Below are positions 1 through 6,284 of a DNA stretch of 11,520 nt, piece after piece; positions within the stretch are counted from its first letter, which is position 1, and each line of letters opens with the position of its first letter. Origin of the DNA: Cyanobacteria bacterium UBA1221 (GTDB lineage: Bacteria; Cyanobacteriota; Vampirovibrionia; Gastranaerophilales; Gastranaerophilaceae); assembly GCA_002309425.1 (NCBI GenBank), contig DBXD01000082.1:1-11520 (forward strand), written 5' to 3'. A program made the translations under genes and the position numbers. The notes under the pieces were generated by a model. It was not told where the DNA came from, searched no databases, and worked only from the letters and a program-made list of their open reading frames with translations.

Positions 1-3000
1 TGTCCGCCGTTTGCAAGCTGGTCATACGATACGTCATAAACGTATACAGGTGAATATGCAATCGGGGAACCGCCGTTATATTTTACCGTGCTTGCAAAAG
101 CAGGGTCAGCAAACAGTATTTGTGTTTTTATTCTATCAGTAGATGTTAAAAGGTTTAATGAATTAACATTTATTGTTCCTGTACCGTCTGAATAATCATC
201 TGCAATAAATCTTCCCATCCTGATACCTTCAAGGTCAACATCTACACGGTCAAGGTTAATCGTTCCGCCGTTCATATTGAAAGAACTTAATGTTACGGGT
301 TCGGTTGTAAGGTATGAAATATTCATAACACCTGAATTCATGGTGAGTGAATTTATACCCTCACCTGCGGCATGGGATAAGTATGACCAGTCACCAACAT
401 TTGTTGTGACGTTTTCGTGGGTAATATTTGCGTTCAGGATGTCATTGTTTAGGTGAACACTACCTGTACTGTCACCCGTTATATCAAGGTCGTACTGGTG
501 ATTGCGCTCAAGGCTTTGTGAATGGAAAGTACCATCATAAATATCTTCCTGTATGATATTACCGCCATCGATGTTATCATTTATAACAAATTGACCACCA
601 TTTGTTGCATTTAATGTTACTTTGGGAGTTACTTCGGTGTATTCATAGCCGATTGTAACACCATTTTCATCTTTTATTGAGGTTGCAATATCAGTTCGTA
701 CAAATATCGCATTACTAATTTTACCCCTGTAATCTTCCGTATAATTGCCATCAAATATTATATCTCTTCCATCCGCTATAAGGTTAAGATTGTTCTCATC
801 ATTTGCATGGTATATAGCACCACCTACAGCAAGATAAGAGTCACTTGTAGATTTAGCGGAATTATTTACAAAATTACCAATTATATCACCCGTTGATTTG
901 TTATGGAATATAGCACCACCACGAGCGTATGTTCCTGCCGTTACAGAGTTAGATACAAAATCACCCGTAATATTCCCTATTGATGAACCATTATTATATA
1001 TTGCACCACCTTGTGCATAAGAGGTTTCAGATGTTGCGGTGTTACCTGAGAAATTACCCTCAATAGCACCTATTGTTGCACTTGTACCATAATTATAAAT
1101 CGCACCGCCGCTGGCATCAGAAGTTTCTGCCGTTGCACTATTCCCCGTAAAATCACCTATAATATTCCCATTTTCAGCGATTGTGCCATAATTAAGAATC
1201 GCACCGCCATATTTAGCTTTGTTATTTATAAAATTACCCGTAATATTACCAATTTGGGCTCTTGTGTCGTTACCATTATATATTGCACCGCCAGAGTTTG
1301 TTGCATCATTATTAACAAAATCTCCAGAGATTTCACCTATAGTAGCCCATTGATTAGTAATAGCCCCACCAAAAGCGGCACTATTATCGATGAAATTTCC
1401 GATTAATGCATCTATTGTTCCATACCAGCTACAAATTGCACCGCCATAAACCTGAATCCCATCAGAACTGCCATAATTGCCAATAAAATCACCTACAATG
1501 TTCCCAATGTGAGCACTTGTACCGTAACTGTATATTGCACCACCGTGTGCAGATTTTTCAGGATTCATTACGGTATTGCTATTACCTATAAAATTACCTA
1601 CTATGTTTCCGATTTGACCATTATTGTTATATATTACACCACCAAGGGCAGAAGAAGTCGCAGAGGTTGTGGAATTGTTATAAAAATTACCCTCGATATC
1701 AGCTATTGTTGCTGTTGCACCATTGTTATAAATAGCCCCACCATATGCTGCGGTTTGTGCATTTATCGTATTTGAGGTAAAATCACCTGTAATTGAACCT
1801 AGTGTGCCATTATTATTGTATATAGCACCACCGTATGCGGTAGTTGTTTCGGAGGTTGCGGAATTGTTCGAGAAGTTACCCTCTATATCACCGATTTGTG
1901 CAGTCGCACTATAATTATAAATAGCACCACCATTTGCAGCCTTATAGGCAGATACAGTATTTTCGCTAAAATTACCTGTAATTGAACCTAATGTGCCGTT
2001 GTTATTGTATATAGCACCACCGTATGCGGTCGAAGTTTCAGATATTGCAGTATTATTTGAGAAGTTACCCTCTATATCACCAATTGTTACAGAAGCACCA
2101 CTATTATAAATCGCACCGCCATTGGCAACTGTCTGGGCATTTATTGAATTGGAAATAAAATCCCCTGTTAATTTTCCGATAGAACCGGTATTGAATATTC
2201 CTCCACCATATCCATAAGTTCCTGTAATCAAAGAATTTTCAACGAAATTACCCGTAATATCACCGATTTGTGCAGTCGCATTTGAATTATTTATTGCACC
2301 GCCTTGTGAGTACGTTGTTGAGGTTAAAGAGTTGCTTATAAAATTACCCGTAATATTTCCAATATGAGCATTTGCACCCGTATTCATAATTGCGCCGCCT
2401 TGTGCAGCTGTCCCGGCGGTCATAGAATTATTTGTAAAATTCCCCGTTATATCACCTAAAGTTCCAATATAATTATATATAGCGCCACCGCTTGCTGTCG
2501 CACCCGCCGTTGTCGTATTTCCTGTGTAGTCACCAGATATATTGCCTAATGTTCCTGCGTTATTGTATATTGCTGTACCTTGGGCACTCGTTGTGGCATT
2601 TATAGAATTATTTATAAAATCTCCTGTTATATTCCCGATTTGTGATGCTGCTCCGGTATTGTATATTCCCGCTCCGTATGAATAAGTTACAGAAGTTAGA
2701 GCATTGTTTACGAAGTTGCCTATTATATTCCCTATAGTACCCGCACTATTATAGATACCACCGCCAAGAGCATATGTTTTTTCCGATTTCCCGGTATTTC
2801 CTATAAAATTCCCCGTTATATCACCAATAATACCTGCACTATTGTATATTCCTGCCCCTAAAACATAAGATTGTTCGGATTGACCATAATTACCAATAAA
2901 ATCACCCGTTATATTGCCTAAAGTACCTTTTGTGTTGTATACAGCACCGCCTGCAACATATTTTGATGCACCTGTAACAGATGCGCCATTATTTATAAAG

Positions 3001-3719
3001 TCACCTACAACATTACCCAATTTTGCACTCGCACCGTTGTTATATATAGCATTACCAACATAACTTGCTTCACCTGAGCGCTCCAGATTGACATAGTTCC
3101 CCGTGTAATTTGTAGTTGAGTTATCTGTTGTGTTCGACAGGCGAGAGTTTAATGTTGCACCGTCTTTTATTTCGAGTTTGTAGTATTTACCATCGATTAA
3201 ATAAATGTTGTCGCCAGTGGTATCCGTTGTTTCTGTCAGAGTGTAGGCACTTGTTTCAGGGTGTGCCGTCGGGTCTTGAGCATGCAGTCTGTCCAGTGTT
3301 GGCGTTATATCCGCCGCCGCACCGGTTGCCAAGCCTCTCTCTGTATGCTGTAGAGTAGTATCGTTTGATACTTTATCAGATAGAGATTTGAAGAATTTAT
3401 TTGATTTCTTGCCTGAGGATAGAGATTTTTTGACTTCGTTTATCGTTTGTGGGTCAATTTGCATTGAGGTACCACTGATTTCACCCTCTCTTGAATTTGT
3501 AAATTCGCTCTGCTCATTAACAAATTCTTTTCTCTCCACAGGAGAGATTTTTGGCTGGAGTGTGTCACTATCGCTCAGGATTACATGGTTATCTGCGGCT
3601 TGGGACTGCTCACAGCCTGCGCCGATTATTGCCAAACCCAGCAAAAATGCTATCGATAAGTTTTTTGGGGTAATACCGCTATTTATATAACTATCACCGT
3701 GTTTCATACGCTTTTTCAT
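1..3719 (-). CDS. Giant secreted Pmp/autotransporter-like β-helix repeat protein (C-terminus beyond window)
   Basis: I read 1239 codons from ATG at 3719 to base 3 without a stop, so the gene continues past the low edge. An SD-like AGAGGA (3726-3731) precedes the start. Residues 1-20 are a basic, extended n-region; 21-35 are hydrophobic; a signal-peptidase I site fits after SQA (residue 41). Residues 42-220 are a non-repeated Ser/Thr/Lys-rich stretch. Residues about 221-990 hold about 25 units of roughly 31 residues, each pairing GGAIYN with GNITGDFxxN. The rest is β-strand-rich (for example GGTINL, GTINVN), resembling autotransporter passenger segments. Paired GGA[ILV] and FxxN motifs define chlamydial Pmp proteins, so a surface-exposed parallel β-helix adhesin is likely. 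No β-barrel or other anchor is visible; it would lie beyond the window. Function as an adhesin is inferred. Confidence 0.85.
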   Translation of the reverse strand, partial: MKKRMKHGDSYINSGITPKNLSIAFLLGLAIIGAGCEQSQAADNHVILSDSDTLQPKISPVERKEFVNEQSEFTNSREGEISGTSMQIDPQTINEVKKSLSSGKKSNKFFKSLSDKVSNDTTLQHTERGLATGAAADITPTLDRLHAQDPTAHPETSAYTLTETTDTTGDNIYLIDGKYYKLEIKDGATLNSRLSNTTDNSTTNYTGNYVNLERSGEASYVGNAIYNNGASAKLGNVVGDFINNGASVTGASKYVAGGAVYNTKGTLGNITGDFIGNYGQSEQSYVLGAGIYNSAGIIGDITGNFIGNTGKSEKTYALGGGIYNSAGTIGNIIGNFVNNALTSVTYSYGAGIYNTGAASQIGNITGDFINNSINATTSAQGTAIYNNAGTLGNISGDYTGNTTTAGATASGGAIYNYIGTLGDITGNFTNNSMTAGTAAQGGAIMNTGANAHIGNITGNFISNSLTSTTYSQGGAINNSNATAQIGDITGNFVENSLITGTYGYGGGIFNTGSIGKLTGDFISNSINAQTVANGGAIYNSGASVTIGDIEGNFSNNTAISETSTAYGGAIYNNNGTLGSITGNFSENTVSAYKAANGGAIYNYSATAQIGDIEGNFSNNSATSETTTAYGGAIYNNNGTLGSITGDFTSNTINAQTAAYGGAIYNNGATATIADIEGNFYNNSTTSATSSALGGVIYNNNGQIGNIVGNFIGNSNTVMNPEKSAHGGAIYSYGTSAHIGNIVGDFIGNYGSSDGIQVYGGAICSWYGTIDALIGNFIDNSAAFGGAITNQWATIGEISGDFVNNDATNSGGAIYNGNDTRAQIGNITGNFINNKAKYGGAILNYGTIAENGNIIGDFTGNSATAETSDASGGAIYNYGTSATIGAIEGNFSGNTATSETSYAQGGAIYNNGSSIGNITGDFVSNSVTAGTYARGGAIFHNKSTGDIIGNFVNNSAKSTSDSYLAVGGAIYHANDENNLNLIADGRDIIFDGNYTEDYRGKISNAIFVRTDIATSIKDENGVTIGYEYTEVTPKVTLNATNGGQFVINDNIDGGNIIQEDIYDGTFHSQSLERNHQYDLDITGDSTGSVHLNNDILNANITHENVTTNVGDWSYLSHAAGEGINSLTMNSGVMNISYLTTEPVTLSSFNMNGGTINLDRVDVDLEGIRMGRFIADDYSDGTGTINVNSLNLLTSTDRIKTQILFADPAFASTVKYNGGSPIAYSPVYVYDVSYDQLANGG
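744..3059 (-). repeat. About 25 tandem GGAI/FxxN coding repeats, ~93-base period
   Basis: Codon-by-codon reading of the minus strand gives a unit with GGAIYN, a short N/G/T stretch, IGNITGDF, xxN, then a variable Thr/Ser/Ala linker ending in YA or AA. GG positions recur near 819, 910, 1005, 1101, 1201, 1287, 1365, 1440, 1540, 1640, 1738, 1829, 1927, 2020, 2117, 2208, 2299, 2395, 2484, 2569, 2665, 2761, 2855, 2947 and 3048. The frame stays open throughout, so this is a protein repeat and not a noncoding array. Some copies are degenerate (GTAIYN near 2569, GNAIYN near 3048). Copies are similar enough at DNA level for recombination to change their number. Confidence 0.9.
1791..2105 (-). repeat. 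189-base higher-order repeat within the adhesin array
   Basis: The stretch starting at 1791 (aattgaacct) recurs at 1980 with few changes over more than 110 bases, an offset of 189 bases or 63 codons. This is two basic units, one of the NGTLGSITG type and one of the AQIGDIEGNFSNN type. The alternation suggests recent duplication of a unit pair. Confidence 0.7.
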
Positions 3720-3725
3720 AAATCA

Positions 3726-3783
3726 TCCTCTTGCAAGATAAATCCAACCATTTCTATTATAACATTTTTTGGGCATACTTCAA
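3726..3783 (-). promoter_or_regulatory. Promoter and ribosome binding site of the adhesin gene
   Basis: On the minus strand the -35 hexamer TTGAAG (3778-3783) lies 16 bases before a perfect -10 TATAAT (3756-3761). The expected transcription start is near 3749, giving a leader of about 30 bases with AGAGGA at 3726-3731, six bases before ATG. This is a normal leadered promoter, unlike those of nadK and hisS. The gene is therefore likely transcribed separately from nadK, although no terminator is visible between them. Confidence 0.7.
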
Positions 3784-3824
3784 CCTAAAGGGCATAATAT
3801 CAACAAAACAAAGGATATTTTTTC

Positions 3825-4625
3825 TTACATTTTCGCAGGCGAAATGCCCCAATGGAGTTTATTCTTCAAAACAGAGTAGAAATCAGTATCTTCAAGCAAT
3901 ACGAGTTGTACCTCTTTTTCTGATTTATGGATATTTATCTCTTTATCGGTTTCCGTAAATTCCTGGCCATCTGCCGATACAAAATATTTTGTTTTTTCCT
4001 GAATTTCACAGACGGTTATCTTTTCCGTATCCGGCACAACGATAGGCCTTGCACTAAGTGTATGAGGACAAATCGGCACAATTACAAAAACTCCCAAAGC
4101 AGGATTAACTATCGGCCCCCCGGCAGACAATCCGTATGCCGTTGAACCTGTCGGAGTTGAAATTATTATCCCGTCAGCCAAATAATCGCAAAGCCTGTTC
4201 CCGTTTATTTTTAACGAAAATCTTGAAGTTCTGCCGGACAATGAACTCTTTACCACAAAATCGTTTAATGCTGTACTGTCATTATATTGAAGCATAATCC
4301 TTTTCTCAACCTTGTAATTCCCCGCTAATATTTTTTCAAGTGCAGGCACAAGATTACATTCTGATGACTGCGACAAAAAGCCCAATCTTCCAAGATTTAT
4401 ACCGAATATTAAAGTATTGCTTCCCGCAAAATGTCTGGCAGCCTTCAATATAGTACCGTCCCCGCCTATTACAAATACAAAATCAGGACAACCCTTCATT
4501 GAATCAATATTCATAATATCCGGTTCATAAGATTTTTCCCTCAACAATTTGCATAAACTATCTTTAACTTCAACCGAACGGCCAATACTATGATTATATA
4601 CTATTGCAAAATTCTTTACACTCAT
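3825..4625 (-). CDS. nadK: NAD kinase
   Basis: This cytosolic enzyme phosphorylates NAD to NADP using ATP or polyphosphate. The 266 residues are close to the usual bacterial length. GGDGT is at 54-58, with NLGRLGFLS at 77-85. The ND pair of the family is at 121-122, the conserved DGIIISTPTGSTAY at 151-164 followed by LSAGGPI, and SADGQ near 217-221. I chose ATG at 4625 (MSVKNFAIVYN), where the family normally begins. A longer reading from TTG at 4682 would start inside the terminator hairpin. No Shine-Dalgarno precedes the ATG; a promoter six bases upstream suggests a leaderless message. The gene lies after yggS-sepF but is separated from them by the terminator, so it is its own unit. Confidence 0.95.
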   Translation of the reverse strand: MSVKNFAIVYNHSIGRSVEVKDSLCKLLREKSYEPDIMNIDSMKGCPDFVFVIGGDGTILKAARHFAGSNTLIFGINLGRLGFLSQSSECNLVPALEKILAGNYKVEKRIMLQYNDSTALNDFVVKSSLSGRTSRFSLKINGNRLCDYLADGIIISTPTGSTAYGLSAGGPIVNPALGVFVIVPICPHTLSARPIVVPDTEKITVCEIQEKTKYFVSADGQEFTETDKEINIHKSEKEVQLVLLEDTDFYSVLKNKLHWGISPAKM

Positions 4626-4631
4626 ATGGAA

Positions 4632-4660
4632 ACTATAACACAAGCCTATACCACTAACAA
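4632..4660 (-). promoter_or_regulatory. nadK promoter positioned for a leaderless mRNA
   Basis: On the minus strand TTGTTA (4655-4660) and TATAGT (4632-4637) are separated by 17 bases. Only six bases lie between the -10 and the nadK ATG, so transcription should start at or next to the A of the start codon. The -35 begins directly after the U-tract of the upstream terminator. Confidence 0.65.
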
Positions 4661-4662
4661 GA

Positions 4663-4694
4663 ACAAAATAAAAAGCCGCCAAATCTGACGGCTT
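4663..4694 (-). terminator. Rho-independent terminator of the yggS-sepF unit
   Basis: On the minus strand AAGCCGTC (4687-4694) pairs with GGCGGCTT (4673-4680) around a six-base loop AGATTT. The eight-pair stem contains one G-U pair and is followed by TTTATTTT. It lies 43 bases after the sepF stop codon and immediately before the nadK promoter. Confidence 0.88.
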
Positions 4695-4737
4695 ACAACT
4701 ATCCTCTATCTCTTCTTATCTCTCTTCGCCAATCCTA

Positions 4738-5250
4738 CTATTGCATTGGTGCTCTCCACAAAGAATCGCTGAATTTGTTTTGAACTTCATTCATATCTAC
4801 TGACAACGCAACATTGCTCGGAGTAAATACAAATACCAAATCATCAACTTTCTGTGGTTTACCGTTCAAAGCATGTGCAGCACCGCAAACAAAATCTATT
4901 GTTCTCTGTGATTGTTCTTTGTCTAAAAGATGCAAGTTCAAAAGGATTGTCTTTTTCTCTTTTAAATATTGAACAATCTGAGCAGCATCGTCAAAAGAAC
5001 GAGGCTCCATAACTACGATTTCATGGTTTTTGTAATTCGGATGATTTACGACTTTTAAATCACTTGATTTGTCCTGCTTCGACGGATAATAATCCGGCTC
5101 TCTGACAGCAGTTCCGTCAACAACATAATCCCCATATTCTTCATCAATCATATCTTCGTCAATCGGGTCGAAAACATCGTCTTCCCTTGAATCAAATCCA
5201 TTCATAATAAAATCACGTACTGATTTTAACTTGTCTGTTAGCGCTGCCAC
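4738..5250 (-). CDS. sepF: Cell division protein SepF
   Basis: SepF tethers FtsZ filaments to the membrane and aligns the Z-ring. The 170-residue protein has the family layout. Residues 1-19 can form a membrane-binding amphipathic helix (MAALTDKLKSVRDFIMNGF). Residues 20-65 are an acidic, likely disordered linker. Residues about 74-152 form the SepF domain, with PRSFDDAAQIVQYLKEKKTI at 83-102, LLNLHLL at 103-109, RTIDFVCGAAHALNG at 116-130 and VFVFTPSNVAL at 139-149. A C-terminal tail of about 18 residues follows. The start is GTG at 5250, chosen because a strong GGAGG lies seven bases upstream. The gene follows yggS by 42 bases in the same direction and ends before a clear terminator, so the two are probably cotranscribed. 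Confidence 0.95.
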   Translation of the reverse strand: MAALTDKLKSVRDFIMNGFDSREDDVFDPIDEDMIDEEYGDYVVDGTAVREPDYYPSKQDKSSDLKVVNHPNYKNHEIVVMEPRSFDDAAQIVQYLKEKKTILLNLHLLDKEQSQRTIDFVCGAAHALNGKPQKVDDLVFVFTPSNVALSVDMNEVQNKFSDSLWRAPMQ

Positions 5251-5257
5251 TGTCTTT

Positions 5258-5262
5258 CCTCC
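5258..5262 (-). promoter_or_regulatory. Strong Shine-Dalgarno that fixes the sepF GTG start
   Basis: The minus strand reads GGAGG, seven bases before GTG at 5250. It is the strongest ribosome binding site in the window and supports the non-ATG start. Confidence 0.85.
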
Positions 5263-5292
5263 GTCCTTTATTAAATTTTTACTATCTCTCTT

Positions 5293-5955
5293 CTAACTGA
5301 ATAATCTTCTGCCTATCCTGAGCATCGTAGAGCCTTCCTGAGCTGCTATAACATAATCCTGACTCATTCCCATGGACAACTCTTTTAACACCGCCCCATA
5401 CCTTTTGGAAACCAAATCTCTTAACTCTCTGACCTGTCTGAAATAATCTCTTATTCTGTCAGGAGAATCTCCCAAAGGAGTCATGCACATAAGCCCTATC
5501 AGTTTTATACCGTGCATGTTCATGATCTGAGGTAATGAATTTAACATTTCTTCCGCCTCAAACCCTGTTTTTTGGGTTTCCCCGGCTATATTCACCTGCA
5601 ACAAAATCTTTTGAACTTTATTTATACCCTGAGCATACTCGGATATTTTCTGTGCTAACCTGACGGAATCAACAGAGTGAATTACATCAAAGTTTTCAAC
5701 AGCCCTTTTTGCCTTATTAGTCTGCAAATGCCCGATAAAATGGAATGTGGAATTTGCTCTTATCTCTTCCGGTAATCTGTTGATTTTTTCAGAACCCTCA
5801 ATCACTCTCGATTCTGCAAAATCCCTTATCCCGGCAGCATATGCCTCCATAATGGCATTCTCGTCAAAATACTTTGTTACTGCAATAATATTCGGTTTAT
5901 AAGGTGCGATTTCTTCTTGTATTTGTCTAAGATTTTTTTCAATTTGGAATTTCAT
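5293..5955 (-). CDS. yggS: YggS/YlmE-family pyridoxal phosphate homeostasis protein
   Basis: This is a cytosolic PLP-binding protein with an alanine-racemase-like barrel and no established catalysis; it balances vitamin B6 and amino acid pools. At 220 residues it has the usual family length. The PLP lysine is K28 in AVTKYF. Other family blocks are FHFIGHLQTNKAK (71-83), HSVDSVRLAQKI (93-104), LLQVNIAGETQKTGF (118-132), GLMCMTPL (154-161) and the phosphate-binding C-terminus SMGMSQDYVIAAQEGSTMLR with RIGRRLF. The block around 46-54 reads FAESRVIEG, where many homologues have GEN instead of AES. ATG at 5955 has GAGG about ten bases upstream. It precedes sepF as ylmE precedes ylmF in Gram-positive bacteria, and its own promoter lies in the long upstream gap. 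Confidence 0.94.
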   Translation of the reverse strand: MKFQIEKNLRQIQEEIAPYKPNIIAVTKYFDENAIMEAYAAGIRDFAESRVIEGSEKINRLPEEIRANSTFHFIGHLQTNKAKRAVENFDVIHSVDSVRLAQKISEYAQGINKVQKILLQVNIAGETQKTGFEAEEMLNSLPQIMNMHGIKLIGLMCMTPLGDSPDRIRDYFRQVRELRDLVSKRYGAVLKELSMGMSQDYVIAAQEGSTMLRIGRRLFS

Positions 5956-5995
5956 TTTAATCTTGCCTCTACAAGAATCTGCTCAAAATGAACAT

Positions 5996-6030
5996 ATTAT
6001 AATTCTATCCCATATTGAGTATATGGACAA
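5996..6030 (-). promoter_or_regulatory. yggS-sepF promoter with operator-like dyad in the spacer
   Basis: On the minus strand TTGTCC (6025-6030) is followed after 17 bases by TAGAAT (6002-6007). A perfect TATAAT immediately adjoins it (5996-6001) and could act as an alternative -10. The inverted repeat CCATAT-N5-ATATGG (6010-6026) fills the spacer and touches the -35 box, the position expected for a repressor or spacer-binding activator site. The leader to yggS would be about 35-40 bases. Confidence 0.55.
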
Positions 6031-6074
6031 CTGTTTTATTTTTTACACTTATTCTCCCCTGTCATATATACCTA

Positions 6075-6097
6075 AAACCATGATAAACACATGGTTT
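6075..6097. repeat. Inverted repeat AAACCATG-N7-CATGGTTT
   Basis: A perfect eight-base dyad with a seven-base centre (ataaaca on the plus strand) lies about 95 bases upstream of the predicted yggS start. It could be a DNA-binding site or an RNA hairpin. It is not followed by a U-run on the minus strand, so it does not look like a terminator for pgeF. Confidence 0.6.
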
Positions 6098-6107
6098 CAG
6101 AGGTTTT

Positions 6108-6146
6108 TAATATTTCTTAATCTTGCGTTAATATTTTGTAATATTT
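6108..6146. repeat. Three TAATATTT direct repeats with helical spacing
   Basis: Exact copies start at 6108, 6129 and 6139, spaced 21 and 10 bases, close to two and one helical turns. They lie between the second dyad and pgeF. Such phasing suits a multimeric regulator or bent DNA, but the region is AT-rich and chance is possible. Confidence 0.4.
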
Positions 6147-6284
6147 AACACACAAGCATGCCTCGTGATACGTACATATTTCCCTGTTTAGAATGTGCAA
6201 AAATAATTACAGTTTTAAGATAAACTATAAAATAAAAAAATAACTCCTACAAACAGATGAAATTTCATTTAATAATTAAAGCTG

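Larger units (their letters stand above)
5956..6284. other. 329-base intergenic region between pgeF and yggS
   Basis: I see no credible gene, tRNA or rRNA here. The AT-rich stretch contains the yggS promoter (5996-6030) and its spacer dyad. It also holds a second dyad (6075-6097), three TAATATTT copies (6108-6146) and a T-rich run on the minus strand (6226-6243). A self-complementary 12-base ATGAAATTTCAT lies near 6257-6268, just after pgeF. A short plus-strand reading frame crosses it but lacks a convincing ribosome site and family resemblance. Confidence 0.6.

Noticed and set aside
1509..1775. Plus-strand reading frame in the repeat region
   Set aside because: It is antisense to the adhesin array, has a low-complexity Thr/Tyr/Ile/Cys composition and no family resemblance, so it is a shadow of the repeats. 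The same applies to plus-strand frames at 3116-3690.
744..3059. Regularly spaced short repeats resembling a CRISPR array
   Set aside because: The minus-strand frame is open throughout, the units are coding and imperfect, and the period is about 93 bases with conserved protein motifs. CRISPR repeats would be identical and noncoding.
4626..4682. N-terminal extension of nadK from TTG at 4682
   Set aside because: It begins inside the terminator hairpin, has no ribosome site and adds 19 residues not expected for the family. ATG 4625 gives a normal N-terminus.
5963..6148. 61-codon plus-strand frame in the pgeF-yggS gap
   Set aside because: There is no ribosome site, it runs against all neighbouring genes, its composition follows AT-rich noncoding DNA, and it overlaps the promoter and dyads.
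6226..6243. T-rich run on the minus strand as a terminator for the hisS-pgeF operon
   Set aside because: No convincing GC-containing hairpin directly precedes it; only AT-rich self-complementary sequence is present further upstream.
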